This document shows positions 19,349 to 30,032 of a stretch of 64,000 nt of DNA, piece by piece. Where the stretch lies: contig NZ_LZKL01000055.1 in NCBI RefSeq assembly GCF_001668725.1, positions 62,001 to 126,000 on the forward strand. The letters run 5' to 3'. This DNA comes from Mycobacterium sp. E787. Its GTDB lineage: Bacteria > Actinomycetota > Actinomycetes > Mycobacteriales > Mycobacteriaceae. The translations under genes and the position numbers were made by a program. The notes beneath the pieces are model-generated. The model saw nothing but the letters and a program-made list of their open reading frames with translations. It was not told the DNA's origin and searched no databases. How positions within the stretch are numbered: the first letter of the stretch is position 1; each line of letters opens with the position of its first letter.

Positions 19349-20191
19349 ATGGCAATTCGTAAGTACAAGCCGACGACCCCGGGTCGCCGCGGTGCCAGCG
19401 TGTCCGATTTCGCCGAGATCACCCGCGCGGAGCCGGAGAAGTCGCTGGTGCGTCCGCTGCACGGGCACGGCGGTCGCAACGCGCACGGCCGGATCACCAC
19501 CCGCCACAAGGGGGGTGGGCACAAGCGCGCCTACCGGGTGATCGACTTCCGCCGCAACGACAAGGACGGCGTCAACGCCAAGGTCGCGCACATCGAGTAC
19601 GACCCGAACCGCACCGCCAACATCGCGCTGCTGCACTACCTGGACGGCGAGAAGCGCTACATCATTGCCCCGCTTGGCCTCTCGCAGGGCGACGTGGTGG
19701 AGTCGGGTGCCAACGCCGACATCAAGCCGGGCAACAACCTGCCGCTGCGCAACATCCCGGCCGGCACCCTGGTGCACGCCGTGGAGCTGCGGCCGGGCGG
19801 CGGCGCCAAGCTCGCGCGCTCGGCGGGGTCGAGCATCCAGTTGCTCGGCAAGGAAGGCAGCTACGCGTCGCTGCGCATGCCCAGCGGCGAAATCCGCCGC
19901 GTCGACGTGCGTTGCCGCGCCACTGTCGGCGAGGTGGGCAACGCCGAGCAGGCGAACATCAACTGGGGCAAGGCCGGCCGCATGCGGTGGAAGGGCAAGC
20001 GCCCGTCGGTCCGCGGTGTCGTCATGAACCCGGTGGACCACCCGCACGGCGGTGGTGAGGGCAAGACCTCCGGCGGTCGCCACCCGGTCAGCCCGTGGGG
20101 CAAGCCGGAAGGCCGCACCCGCCACCCGAACAAGCAGAGCAACAAGCTCATCGTCCGACGCCGGCGCACCGGCAAGAAGCATTCGCGGTAG
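19349..20191 (+). CDS. rplB: 50S ribosomal protein L2
   Basis: 280 residues. The N-terminal domain has [22 protein letters not shown], and the C-terminal region has [17 protein letters not shown]. The His in PVDHPHGG is the conserved residue near the peptidyl transferase centre. A 30-base spacer, the longest before this point in the operon apart from the leader, precedes its ATG. Confidence 0.97.
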   Translation: MAIRKYKPTTPGRRGASVSDFAEITRAEPEKSLVRPLHGHGGRNAHGRITTRHKGGGHKRAYRVIDFRRNDKDGVNAKVAHIEYDPNRTANIALLHYLDGEKRYIIAPLGLSQGDVVESGANADIKPGNNLPLRNIPAGTLVHAVELRPGGGAKLARSAGSSIQLLGKEGSYASLRMPSGEIRRVDVRCRATVGEVGNAEQANINWGKAGRMRWKGKRPSVRGVVMNPVDHPHGGGEGKTSGGRHPVSPWGKPEGRTRHPNKQSNKLIVRRRRTGKKHSR

Positions 20192-20203
20192 GAGCAGCCA
20201 GAC

Positions 20204-20481
20204 ATGCCACGCAGCCTGAAGAAGGGCCCGTTCGTCGACGGCCATCTGCTCAAGAAGGTCGACGTCCAGAACGAGAAGAACACCAAGCAGGTCATCAAGA
20301 CCTGGTCGCGCCGGTCGACGATCATTCCGGACTTCATCGGCCACACCTTTGCCGTGCACGACGGGCGCAAGCACGTCCCCGTGTTCGTCACCGAGGCGAT
20401 GGTGGGTCACAAGCTCGGCGAGTTCGCCCCGACGCGCACCTTCAAGGGGCACATCAAGGATGATCGGAAGGCCAAGCGGCG

Positions 20482-20485
<4 letters not shown>
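20204..20485 (+). CDS. rpsS: 30S ribosomal protein S19
   Basis: 93 residues, starting [19 protein letters not shown] and containing [20 protein letters not shown] and [20 protein letters not shown]19 binds the 30S head near S13. It begins 12 bases after rplB and overlaps rplV by four bases. Confidence 0.97.
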
Positions 20486-21872
<1,387 letters not shown>

Positions 21873-21875
21873 ATC

Positions 21876-22292
21876 ATGTTGATTCCCCGCAAGGTCAAGC
21901 ACCGCAAGCAGCACCACCCCCGTCAGCGCGGCATCGCCAGCGGCGGCACGGCGGTGAACTTCGGCGACTACGGCATCCAGGCCCTCGAGCACGCCTACGT
22001 CACCAACCGCCAGATCGAGTCGGCCCGTATCGCGATCAACCGGCACATCAAGCGTGGCGGCAAGGTGTGGATCAACGTCTTCCCCGACCGCCCGCTGACC
22101 AAGAAGCCCGCCGAGACCCGGATGGGTTCGGGTAAGGGCTCCCCGGAGTGGTGGGTCGTCAACGTCAAGCCGGGCCGGGTGCTGTTCGAGCTCAGCTACC
22201 CCAACGAGCAGGTGGCCCGGGCGGCGCTCACCCGCGCAATCCACAAGCTGCCGATCAAGGCACGCATCGTGACCCGAGAGGATCAGTTCTGA
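21876..22292 (+). CDS. rplP: 50S ribosomal protein L16
   Basis: 138 residues, starting [50 protein letters not shown] gives the usual positions 55-85. The Arg in ETRMGSGKG is near the position that is hydroxylated in some bacteria. L16 organises the A-site region of the 50S subunit. It begins 3 bases after rpsC and overlaps rpmC by one base. Confidence 0.97.
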   Translation: MLIPRKVKHRKQHHPRQRGIASGGTAVNFGDYGIQALEHAYVTNRQIESARIAINRHIKRGGKVWINVFPDRPLTKKPAETRMGSGKGSPEWWVVNVKPGRVLFELSYPNEQVARAALTRAIHKLPIKARIVTREDQF

Positions 22293-22525
22293 TGGCACTG
22301 GGAATTTCGCCTGGCGAACTGCGCGAGCTCACCGACGCAGAACTCGCCGAGCGCGTGCGCGAGTCCAAGGAGGAGCTGTTCAACCTGCGCTTCCAGATGG
22401 CGACCGGTCAGCTCACCAACAACCGCCGGCTCCGCACCGTGCGTCAGGAAATCGCGCGCGTCTACACGGTGCTGCGTGAACGAGAACTGGGCCTGGCCAG
22501 CGGGCCCGATGGTAAGGATTCGTGA
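22292..22525 (+). CDS. rpmC: 50S ribosomal protein L29
   Basis: 77 residues with [20 protein letters not shown] and [20 protein letters not shown], a two-helix protein at the exit tunnel next to L23. ATG 22292 overlaps the rplP stop (TGATG). The open frame upstream is only read-through of rplP in another frame. Confidence 0.96.
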   Translation: MALGISPGELRELTDAELAERVRESKEELFNLRFQMATGQLTNNRRLRTVRQEIARVYTVLRERELGLASGPDGKDS

Positions 22526-22884
22526 TGGCAGAAGCTAAGAAGGCGCCCGCGAAGGCCGCCCCGAAGAAGGCCGCGGCAACCGACGCCGAGCCGAAAGACA
22601 AGGGCCCCAAGCACACTCCGGCCAACCCGAAAACGCGTGGTCGGCGCAAGGTGCGCATCGGCTATGTGGTCAGCGACAAGATGCAGAAGACCATCGTGGT
22701 CGAGCTGGAAGACCGCATGCGGCACCCGCTGTACGGCAAGATCATCCGGACCACCAAGAAGGTCAAGGCGCACGACGAGAACAGCACCGCCGGCATCGGC
22801 GACCGCGTCTCGCTGATGGAGACGCGACCCATGTCGGCGACCAAGCGCTGGCGGCTGGTTGAAATCCTCGAGAAGGCCAAGTAG
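22522..22884 (+). CDS. rpsQ: 30S ribosomal protein S17 with N-terminal extension
   Basis: 120 residues. The S17 OB-fold covers about residues 47-115, with [20 protein letters not shown] and [19 protein letters not shown]. About 40 Lys/Ala/Pro-rich residues precede it, an extension seen in mycobacteria. The start is GTG 22522 (overlapping the rpmC stop) or ATG 22525, a difference of one residue. It is the last S10-operon gene; a strong hairpin follows 16 bases after its stop. Confidence 0.96.
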   Translation: MMAEAKKAPAKAAPKKAAATDAEPKDKGPKHTPANPKTRGRRKVRIGYVVSDKMQKTIVVELEDRMRHPLYGKIIRTTKKVKAHDENSTAGIGDRVSLMETRPMSATKRWRLVEILEKAK

Positions 22885-22900
22885 CCCGCAGGCAACGCAG

Positions 22901-22933
22901 AAACGCCCGAGACCCCCGCGGTCTCGGGCGTTT
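22901..22933 (+). terminator. Terminator closing the S10 operon
   Basis: A perfect 14-base inverted repeat, AAACGCCCGAGACC and GGTCTCGGGCGTTT, with a 5-base loop (22915-22919). It starts 16 bases after the rpsQ stop. Its T-run is short (TTT then GTG), as usual in mycobacteria. It separates the ribosomal operon from atsA. Confidence 0.85.
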
Positions 22934-22938
22934 GTGTT

Positions 22939-22998
22939 GCCGAGCGTAACCGCACTGCGAAAGAAGGCCGGAATAATCGCGGTGGCGTTACGCTCGGC
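22939..22998. repeat. Inverted repeat in the atsA upstream region
   Basis: The arms GCCGAGCGTAAC (22939-22950) and GTTACGCTCGGC (22987-22998) are perfect 12-base complements separated by 36 bases. The second arm ends two bases before the atsA ATG. It could form a hairpin in any mRNA started upstream or act as a split operator; which is unknown. Confidence 0.6.
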
Positions 22999-23000
22999 GC

Positions 23001-25352
23001 ATGTCCACTGACTCGCGCGAGTTTCACGGCAAGATCGAGCTCGACATCCGGGATTCGGAGCCGGACTGGGGTCCGTACGCGGCGCCGACGGCACCGGAGA
23101 ATTCACCGAACATCCTGTATCTGGTGTGGGACGACACCGGCATCGCGACGTGGGATTGCTTCGGCGGCCTGGTCGAGATGCCGGCGATGACGCGGATCGC
23201 CGAGCGCGGCGTGCGGCTGTCGCAGTTCCACACCACCGCGCTGTGCTCGCCGACCCGGGCGTCGCTGCTGACCGGGCGCAACGCGACCACCGTGGGCATG
23301 GCCACCATCGAGGAATTCACCGACGGGTTCCCCAACTGCAACGGGCGCATTCCCGCGGACACCGCGCTGCTCTCCGAGATGCTCGCCGAGCGGGGCTACA
23401 ACACGTACTGCGTCGGCAAGTGGCACCTGACGCCGCTCGAGGAGTCCAATCTGGCGTCGACGAAACGGCACTGGCCCACCTCGCGCGGCTTCGAGCGGTT
23501 CTACGGATTCATGGGCGGCGAGACCGACCAGTGGTACCCCGACCTGGTCTACGACAACCATCCGGTCAGCCCGCCGGGGACACCGGAGGACGGCTACCAC
23601 CTGTCGAAGGACCTCGCGGACAAGACGATCGAGTTCATCCGCGACGCCAAGGTGATCGCGCCGGACAAGCCGTGGTTCAGCTACGTGTGCCCGGGCGCCG
23701 GGCACGCGCCGCACCACGTCTTCAAGGAGTGGGCGGACCGCTACGCCGGCCGATTCGACATGGGCTACGAAAAGTACCGCGAGGTCGTGCTGGAAAAGCA
23801 GAAGTCGCTCGGGATCGTGCCACCGGACACCGAACTGTCACCGGTCAACCCGTATTCGGACGTCAAGGGCCCGCAGGGCGAGCCCTGGCCGCTGCAGGAC
23901 ACGGTGCGGCCGTGGGACTCGCTGAACGACGAAGAGCGCAAGCTGTTCTGCCGGATGGCCGAGGTGTTCGCCGGCTTCCTCAGCTACACCGACGCCCAGA
24001 TCGGGCGCATCCTGGACTATCTCGAGGAGTCCGGCCAGCTGGACAACACCATCATCGTGGTGATCTCCGACAACGGCGCCAGCGGCGAGGGCGGCCCCAA
24101 CGGGTCGGTCAACGAGGGCAAGTTCTTCAACGGGTACATCGACACCGTCGAGGAGAGCATGAAGCTCTTCGACCACCTCGGCGGCCCGGAGACCTACAAC
24201 CACTACCCGATCGGGTGGGCGATGGCCTTCAACACGCCCTACAAGCTGTACAAGCGCTACGCGTCCCACGAGGGCGGCATCGCCGACACGGCAATCGTCT
24301 CCTGGCCCAACGGCATTGCGGCGCACGGCGAGGTGCGCGACACCTATGTCAACGTCTGCGACATCACGCCGACCGTCCTCGACCTGCTGGGCATGGAGCC
24401 GCCCGAGACCGTCAAGGGCATCGCACAGAAACCACTGGACGGGGTGAGTTTCAAAGCGGCCCTTGACGCCGGCACCGGGAAGAAGACCCAGTTCTACACC
24501 ATGCTGGGCACCCGGGGGATCTGGCATGAGGGCTGGTTCGCCAACACCGTCCATGCCGCGACGCCGGCCGGTTGGTCGCATTTCGACGCCGACCGATGGG
24601 AGCTGTACCACATCGAGGCCGACCGCAGCCAGTGCCACGACCTGGCCGCCGACCAACCCGAGAAGCTGGAAGAGCTCAAGGCGCTGTGGTTTTCCGAGGC
24701 CGCCAAGTACAACGGCCTGCCGCTGTCGGACCTGAACATCGTCGAGACGATGATGCGAACGCGGCCCTACCTGGTCGGCGAACGGGACAGCTACACGTAC
24801 TACCCGCACTGCGCGGACGTGGGCATCGGCGCGGCCGCCGAGATTCGTGGCCGCTCGTTCGCCGTCCTGGCCGACGTGACCGTGGACACCGCCGGCGCCG
24901 AGGGCGTGCTGTTCAAGCAGGGCGGCGCGCACGGCGGGCACGTCCTGTTCATCCAGGACGGGCGGCTGCACTACGTCTACAACTTCCTCGGTGAGCGCCA
25001 GCAGCTGGTGTCCTCGTCCGGCCCGGTCCCGCTGGGGCGCCACATGTTCGGTGTCCGCTACGCGCGGACCGGGACGGTTGCGAACAGCCACACCCCGCTG
25101 GGCGACCTCGCGCTCTTCGTCGATGACGAGGTGGTCGCAACGCTGCCCGACGTGACGACCCACCCCGGGACGTTCGGCCTGGCGGGGGCCGGGATCACCG
25201 TCGGGCACAATGGCGGGTCGGGAGTGTCCAGCCGCTATAAGGCGCCGTTCACGTTCACCGGCGGCACCATCGCTCAGGTCACCGTCGACCTCTCGGGCAG
25301 GCCGTATGAGGACGTGGAAAGGGAACTCGCGCTTGCCTTTTCGCGCGACTGA
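23001..25352 (+). CDS. atsA: Type I sulfatase
   Basis: A 783-residue sulfatase of the alkaline phosphatase superfamily, matching Rv0711. The catalytic Cys82 lies in LCSPTRASLLTGRN, the CxPxR signature that the formylglycine-generating enzyme converts to formylglycine. Metal ligands are seen in the N-terminal VWDDTG (D44, D45) and in VVISDNGASGEGG near residue 355. The Lys/His of YCVGKWHLTP belong to the active site. The C-terminal 190 residues form an extra beta-rich domain. There is no signal peptide, so it is probably cytosolic. Its activator (28924-29814) is nearby but separated by other genes. The sulfate ester substrate is unknown. Confidence 0.92.
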   Translation: MSTDSREFHGKIELDIRDSEPDWGPYAAPTAPENSPNILYLVWDDTGIATWDCFGGLVEMPAMTRIAERGVRLSQFHTTALCSPTRASLLTGRNATTVGMATIEEFTDGFPNCNGRIPADTALLSEMLAERGYNTYCVGKWHLTPLEESNLASTKRHWPTSRGFERFYGFMGGETDQWYPDLVYDNHPVSPPGTPEDGYHLSKDLADKTIEFIRDAKVIAPDKPWFSYVCPGAGHAPHHVFKEWADRYAGRFDMGYEKYREVVLEKQKSLGIVPPDTELSPVNPYSDVKGPQGEPWPLQDTVRPWDSLNDEERKLFCRMAEVFAGFLSYTDAQIGRILDYLEESGQLDNTIIVVISDNGASGEGGPNGSVNEGKFFNGYIDTVEESMKLFDHLGGPETYNHYPIGWAMAFNTPYKLYKRYASHEGGIADTAIVSWPNGIAAHGEVRDTYVNVCDITPTVLDLLGMEPPETVKGIAQKPLDGVSFKAALDAGTGKKTQFYTMLGTRGIWHEGWFANTVHAATPAGWSHFDADRWELYHIEADRSQCHDLAADQPEKLEELKALWFSEAAKYNGLPLSDLNIVETMMRTRPYLVGERDSYTYYPHCADVGIGAAAEIRGRSFAVLADVTVDTAGAEGVLFKQGGAHGGHVLFIQDGRLHYVYNFLGERQQLVSSSGPVPLGRHMFGVRYARTGTVANSHTPLGDLALFVDDEVVATLPDVTTHPGTFGLAGAGITVGHNGGSGVSSRYKAPFTFTGGTIAQVTVDLSGRPYEDVERELALAFSRD

Positions 25353-25624
25353 GCTGACGATCGGCGTGGCTGCCCCGCTGTGGGCGGGGGCGGTGGTGGG
25401 CTGCGAGAGGACGACCGGGGGCACCGCTGTCCGCAACGGGGGGGCCCCGTCGACGAGCTCCGCCGCGCCCAGGCGGTCGGATCCGGGCCGAGCCGGTGCC
25501 GGGCGGCGCGCCCGGCTTCGACGCGGCGAAATTCACGGCCATGCAGCAATTCGCCGTCGTCATCCCCTGAAAAGACCGCATTTCGGCGCAAGCGGGCGGT
25601 AGCATCTGGCCCCGTGATGCCGCA

Positions 25625-26548
25625 ATGACAACCGAAGCGCCGCCACCGCAGGCGCCCCCCGCCCGAGGACCTCGCCTTGCGATCGCGTTCGGCGTCGTCG
25701 TCGCCATCATCGTCATCTACGTGCTGTCCCTGATTGCCGTGCACCTGCTGGCCAAGTCGGCCCCTCCGCTGCCCGCGGTGGACTTCAGCAAGGTCGAGGC
25801 CGATGACAGCGTGGTGCAGGTGCGCCTCGAGAAGCTGGATACCTTAGCGAACCGGTTGACGGTGAATGTGCTTGTCTACCCGAAGGATTCGCTGTACGAC
25901 AAGAACCTGGGCGTGCTCACGACGGACGCGGCCGTGCGCCTCTACCCGGAGAACGACCTGGGAGACCTGCAATATCCGGTGGGCAAGGCGCCGGCGCAGG
26001 TCAGCACCACCATCGAGGCGCAGGGCGACCCGGGTAACTGGCCGTTCGACACCTACAAGACCCAGGTGATCGCGGCGGACGTGTTCACCGGCTCCGGCCA
26101 AAACCGCGAAAAGGTGCCCGCCCGCGTCGAAGTGACCGGGAAGCTCGACGGTTGGGACGCCACCGCCACGCGCGTCCACGACCCCGCAGACTCCAACCCG
26201 GACATCCAGGACGACGTCACCATCACCCTGCACCGGGCCAAGGGCCCGCTGATCTTCGACATCGGCATCTGCCTGGTGCTGATCGCGCTGCCGGTGTTGG
26301 CGCTGTGGGTGGCGATCCCGGTGGCGCTCGGCAAGACGTCATTCCTGCCGCCTATGACGACGTGGTACGGCGCGATGCTGTTCGCCATCGTCCCGCTGCG
26401 CAACATCCTGCCGGGCAGCCCGCCCTACGGTTCGTGGATCGACCAGGCCGTTGTGCTCTGGGTGCTGATCGGCCTCGTCACCGCGATGGCCTTGTTCCTG
26501 TTCGGCTGGTGGCAGCAACGCGACCGAAGGCAGCCGAAAAAGGCCTGA
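25625..26548 (+). CDS. DUF4436 membrane protein, copy 1
   Basis: 307 residues. It has a short Pro-rich cytosolic start, a membrane segment at about residues 18-42, an outside domain of about 170 residues and three C-terminal membrane segments (about 218-245, 255-272, 280-300). Segments shared with copies 2 and 3 are RLEKLDTLANRLTVNVLVYP, GNWPFDTY, VPARVEVTGKLDGWD and the last-loop RNILPGSPP. M. tuberculosis has one such protein (Rv0713) beside the sulfatase activator; its function is unknown. TAGCAT at 25600-25605 may be its -10 element. The 272 bases before it hold nothing else I can identify. Confidence 0.8.
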   Translation: MTTEAPPPQAPPARGPRLAIAFGVVVAIIVIYVLSLIAVHLLAKSAPPLPAVDFSKVEADDSVVQVRLEKLDTLANRLTVNVLVYPKDSLYDKNLGVLTTDAAVRLYPENDLGDLQYPVGKAPAQVSTTIEAQGDPGNWPFDTYKTQVIAADVFTGSGQNREKVPARVEVTGKLDGWDATATRVHDPADSNPDIQDDVTITLHRAKGPLIFDIGICLVLIALPVLALWVAIPVALGKTSFLPPMTTWYGAMLFAIVPLRNILPGSPPYGSWIDQAVVLWVLIGLVTAMALFLFGWWQQRDRRQPKKA

Positions 26549-26549
26549 C

Positions 26550-27677
26550 CTATTCCGCTTCGGCCGCCCCCGCGTAGCTGATGGCGTCGACGGCGCTCGA
26601 CACCCTTGACTGAAACGCGGGCGACAGCGGGATGTAGCCATTTCTGGCGAGTTCGAGCTGGCCGGGGCCGATCGCGGCCTGGAGGAACGCCTTGACCGCC
26701 CGCCCCACATCGGCGCTCGGGTATTTCGAGCAGACGATCTCGTACGTGGCCAGCACGATCGGGTAGACGTCGGGCTGGGCGGGGTTGTAGAACGACGAGA
26801 TGTCAAGGACGAGATCGTTACCCGCGCCGGTGATCTTGGCGCCGGTGATCGTCTTGCCGACCGTGTCGGTGCCGATCCGTACCGGCCGCAGCGACCTGCG
26901 GCTCGCCGGAGTCTTGATCTCGGCGGCGTAAAGCCCTTGCTGGAGCGCGAATGAAAGTTCGTTGTAGCTGATCGCGCCCTCGGTGGCCTTCACCAGCTCC
27001 GAGGTGCCCTTGTTCCCCGCGGCGCCGATTCCGACCCCACCGTTGAACATCTTCCCGGTGCCCTTGTTCCACGCTCCGCCGGACGCGGCCTGCAGGTAGG
27101 ACTGGAAGTTCTCGGTGGTGCCCGACGCGTCGCTGCGGTAGATGACGCGGATGTCCTCGGCCGGCATGGAGGCATTGAGAGCGGTGAGGGCCGGGTCGTC
27201 CCAGCGCGTGATGGTGCCGTTGAAGATCTTGGCCATGGTCGGAGCGTCCAGCACCAACGAATCGACGGCGCCGAGGTTGTAGGTGATGGCCAGCGGGCCG
27301 AACACGACCGGCAGGTTCCATGCATCGGCCCCGCCGCACCGCTGCTTGGCGGCGGCGTATTGGTCACCCGACAGCGGTATGTCTGATCCACCGAAATCGG
27401 TTTTGCCGGAGAGGAATTCGCTGATCCCGGCGCCCGAGCCATTCGCGGTGTAATTGAGGGTCTGTCCGGGGCAGGCCTTGTGGTATGCGTCGATGAACTT
27501 GGTCACGGCGTTGGCCTGCGCGGTCGAGCCGCTGGCGATGAGGGTCTGCTTGCCGCCGCAGTCCACCTTCGCCCCGACGGCATAGGCCAGGGTTGCGTGG
27601 GCATTGCTGCATGCCGAGAGCACCAGGGCCGCCACGGCCAGAGAGCTGACGGCGGCGGTGGAGCGCTTGTGCTTCAT
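26550..27677 (-). CDS. pstS: PstS-like phosphate-binding lipoprotein
   Basis: A 375-residue periplasmic substrate-binding lipoprotein. The signal peptide ends in the lipobox LSAC with Cys23 as lipidation site. Phosphate-loop segments are [33 protein letters not shown] and [12 protein letters not shown], the usual PstS order. TGGAGG lies before the ATG. No pstC, pstA, pstB or phoU gene is adjacent, so it is an orphan binding protein that would need permease parts encoded elsewhere. Mycobacteria often carry several pstS genes. It lies on the opposite strand within the sulfatase/DUF4436 module and ends 2 bases from DUF4436 copy 1. Confidence 0.88.
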   Translation of the reverse strand: MKHKRSTAAVSSLAVAALVLSACSNAHATLAYAVGAKVDCGGKQTLIASGSTAQANAVTKFIDAYHKACPGQTLNYTANGSGAGISEFLSGKTDFGGSDIPLSGDQYAAAKQRCGGADAWNLPVVFGPLAITYNLGAVDSLVLDAPTMAKIFNGTITRWDDPALTALNASMPAEDIRVIYRSDASGTTENFQSYLQAASGGAWNKGTGKMFNGGVGIGAAGNKGTSELVKATEGAISYNELSFALQQGLYAAEIKTPASRRSLRPVRIGTDTVGKTITGAKITGAGNDLVLDISSFYNPAQPDVYPIVLATYEIVCSKYPSADVGRAVKAFLQAAIGPGQLELARNGYIPLSPAFQSRVSSAVDAISYAGAAEAE

Positions 27678-27972
27678 GTTGATGCCTCCAGGCGATGCTG
27701 GCGCCCGGCGTCGGCGGCGAGCTGAGTGTAGGGATACACGTCGTTGTTTACAGCCATCGAATTAACAGGCAAACCAACAACGGATGAACTGGCCGCCTCG
27801 CCGACGTCGCGCCGCGTTTCGCTGGGTGGCGAACACGTGTTCGGCGGGTTGACGCAAATTGCCTACTGAGGAGAGGAAATTTCGATATAGGCGTGGACGG
27901 CGTCGGTTCGCTACGATCTAATCCTCGTGTGCTTGCCCGCTGAGCTTCCGCACACCCAGGAGGTGTTGACCG
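27678..27972. promoter_or_regulatory. Divergent region between pstS and DUF4436 copy 2
   Basis: 295 bases without a credible gene. It holds a perfect 14-base palindrome, CGAACACGTGTTCG (27830-27843), a TTGACG at 27849-27854, a TACGAT at 27912-27917 that could be a -10 for copy 2, and an AT-rich stretch near 27745-27775 on the pstS side. Phosphate (RegX3-type) control of pstS would be expected, but I could not find a clean repeat of that kind. Confidence 0.4.
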
Positions 27973-28911
27973 ATGACGCATCAGGCTCCCCCAGCACCAC
28001 CGCCCCCGACGACCCCGACGAACCCGGAACCGCCGGCCGCAGCGCCGACCAAGCGGGGCCGACGAGGCATGGTGGTCGGCCTCGGCGCCCTCATGGTCTT
28101 CCTCATCGTCTACGGGCTGTCGCTGTTCGGCGTCCACCTGCTCTTCAATGCGGCGCAACCGATCAAGCCGCCGGACCTCAGCGCAACCGACGACACCGTC
28201 GTGCTGGTGCGCCTCGAAAAGCTGGACACCGCCGCAAACCGCCTGACGGTGAAGGTTCTTGTCATCCCCCAGGACAAGATGTTCGACAAGCGCCTGGACG
28301 TCCTCACGACCGACACCGCGGTGCGCATGGATCCGCCGAACGACCTGGGCGACCTGATCTACCCGGCCGGGAAGTCGCCGGCCCAGGTCGCCACCACGAT
28401 CGAGGCGCACGGTAATCCCAACAACTGGCCGTTCGACTCTTACAGCACTGACACCCTCTCCGCGGAGGTGCTCGTCGGCCAGGGCGATGCGCGCCAATAC
28501 ATCCCCGCCCGGGTGGAGGTGACCGGGCAGCTGGACGGCTGGGATGTCAGCGTCCGGCGCGTGGGCGAAGCCAGTCAGGAATCGGAGCGCCCCGACAACG
28601 TGATCATCACGTTGCACAGGTCAAAGGGCACACTGATCTTCGACGCGGGCATCTGCCTGGTCCTGTTCGCCCTACCCGCACTGGCATTGACGATCGCCAT
28701 CCTGATGGTGACGGGGAAGCGCAAGTTCCTGCCACCGTTCGTCACGTGGTTCGCCGCGGTGCTCTTCGCCGTGATCCCCATCCGCAACTTCTTACCCGGC
28801 TCCCCGCCGGCGGGCGCCTGGGTCGACCAGGCCTTGGTGCTCTGGGTGCTGATCGCGTTGGTGGTGGCGATGATCCTTTTCTTCGTCACCTGGTACCGAC
28901 AAACGGACTAA
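27973..28911 (+). CDS. DUF4436 membrane protein, copy 2
   Basis: 312 residues with the same plan as copy 1: an N-terminal membrane segment (about 32-55), an outer domain, and three C-terminal membrane segments. Shared segments are VRLEKLDTAANRLTVKVLV, PNNWPFDSY, IPARVEVTGQLDGWD and RNFLPGSPP. It is the most divergent of the three at the positions visible. AGGAGGT precedes the ATG at 27973. The gene for the formylglycine-generating enzyme starts 12 bases downstream, so the two are probably cotranscribed. Confidence 0.8.
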   Translation: MTHQAPPAPPPPTTPTNPEPPAAAPTKRGRRGMVVGLGALMVFLIVYGLSLFGVHLLFNAAQPIKPPDLSATDDTVVLVRLEKLDTAANRLTVKVLVIPQDKMFDKRLDVLTTDTAVRMDPPNDLGDLIYPAGKSPAQVATTIEAHGNPNNWPFDSYSTDTLSAEVLVGQGDARQYIPARVEVTGQLDGWDVSVRRVGEASQESERPDNVIITLHRSKGTLIFDAGICLVLFALPALALTIAILMVTGKRKFLPPFVTWFAAVLFAVIPIRNFLPGSPPAGAWVDQALVLWVLIALVVAMILFFVTWYRQTD

Positions 28912-28923
28912 TACGCTGGAGCG

Positions 28924-29814
28924 GTGCTCACCGAGTTGGTCGACCTGCCGGGCGGATCGTTCCGCATGGGCTCGACGAGCTTTTATCCCGAGGAGGCACC
29001 GATCCATACGGTGACGGTCGCGGCCTTCGCGATGGAGCGCCATCCGGTGACCAACGCGCAGTTCGCCGAATTCGTCACCGACACGGGCTATGTGACCGTC
29101 GCCGAGCAGCCGATCGACCCGGCACTCTACCCGGGGGCCGATCCCGACGACCTTCGTCCGGGCGCCATGGTCTTCCGTCCGACGCCCGGCCCGGTCGACC
29201 TGCGTGACTGGCGGCAATGGTGGGACTGGGTACCGGGCGCCAACTGGCGAAATCCGTTCGGACCCGGCAGCGATCTCGAGGGCAGGGCCGATCACCCGGT
29301 GGTGCAGGTGGCGTACCCCGACGCGGCGGCGTACGCGCGCTGGGCCGGTCGGCGGCTCCCGACCGAGGCCGAGTGGGAGTATGCCGCCCGCGCCGGAACC
29401 GCGACGACCTACTCGTGGGGGGACGAGCCGAATCCCGATGGCAGGCTGATGGCCAACACGTGGCAGGGACGATTCCCGTATCGCAACGACGGGGCGCTCG
29501 GGTGGGTGGGCACCTCGCCTGTGGGGACCTTCCCGCCCAACGGGTTCGGTCTGCTCGACATGATCGGCAACGTCTGGGAATGGACCACCACCGAGTTCTC
29601 CGCACACCACCGGCTCGATCAACCCCCGAAAGCCTGTTGCGCGCCAACGGGTCCGGCAGATCCGTCCGTCAGCCAGACGTTGAAGGGCGGTTCGCATCTC
29701 TGCGCGCCGGAGTATTGCCACCGCTACCGTCCGGCCGCGCGGTCGCCGCAGTCACAGGACACGGCGACAACCCACATCGGATTTCGCTGCGTGGCAAATT
29801 CCGCGTCGGGTTAG
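28924..29814 (+). CDS. Formylglycine-generating enzyme (sulfatase activator)
   Basis: A 296-residue FGE-sulfatase family enzyme, matching Rv0712. It converts the CxPxR cysteine of sulfatases to formylglycine using copper and oxygen. The active-site pair is C260 and C265 in GGSHLCAPEYCHRYRPAARS. Other family blocks are PGGSFRMGSTSFYPEEAP, RLPTEAEWEYAARAG and LLDMIGNVWEWT. GTG 28924 is the start. It is very probably the activator of AtsA, four genes upstream. In M. tuberculosis the two genes are adjacent; here a DUF4436 gene, pstS and a second DUF4436 gene lie between them. Confidence 0.9.
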   Translation: MLTELVDLPGGSFRMGSTSFYPEEAPIHTVTVAAFAMERHPVTNAQFAEFVTDTGYVTVAEQPIDPALYPGADPDDLRPGAMVFRPTPGPVDLRDWRQWWDWVPGANWRNPFGPGSDLEGRADHPVVQVAYPDAAAYARWAGRRLPTEAEWEYAARAGTATTYSWGDEPNPDGRLMANTWQGRFPYRNDGALGWVGTSPVGTFPPNGFGLLDMIGNVWEWTTTEFSAHHRLDQPPKACCAPTGPADPSVSQTLKGGSHLCAPEYCHRYRPAARSPQSQDTATTHIGFRCVANSASG

Positions 29815-29873
29815 ATCGTCGCGCGCCGGCTCGGCCGGTGCCCGCCGCCCCGCACGCCCGACAGCAAAAACGA

Positions 29874-29891
29874 CCGGCGGGTTACCGCCGG
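29874..29891 (+). terminator. Candidate terminator after the sulfatase-activator gene
   Basis: A perfect 7-base stem CCGGCGG/CCGCCGG with loop GTTA, 59 bases after the stop of the activator gene. It has no T-run. It would partly isolate DUF4436 copy 3 from upstream transcription. Confidence 0.4.
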
Positions 29892-30032
29892 ATGGACGGC
29901 GAGTGACAGGGCCTTCGTCGTCGCGCGACGCTCGCGCGAGTTCGCTAGCATCTGATCAGTGTTGCCCCAGACGAGCCGGATTTCGCCAGTGAGTTTCAGC
30001 CCGCCGATTTCGACTGTCCGCGCGGGTCAGCA

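Noticed and set aside
25353..25624. Possible gene between atsA and DUF4436 copy 1
   Set aside because: Only short open frames overlapping the neighbours occur, without ribosome sites or family likeness.
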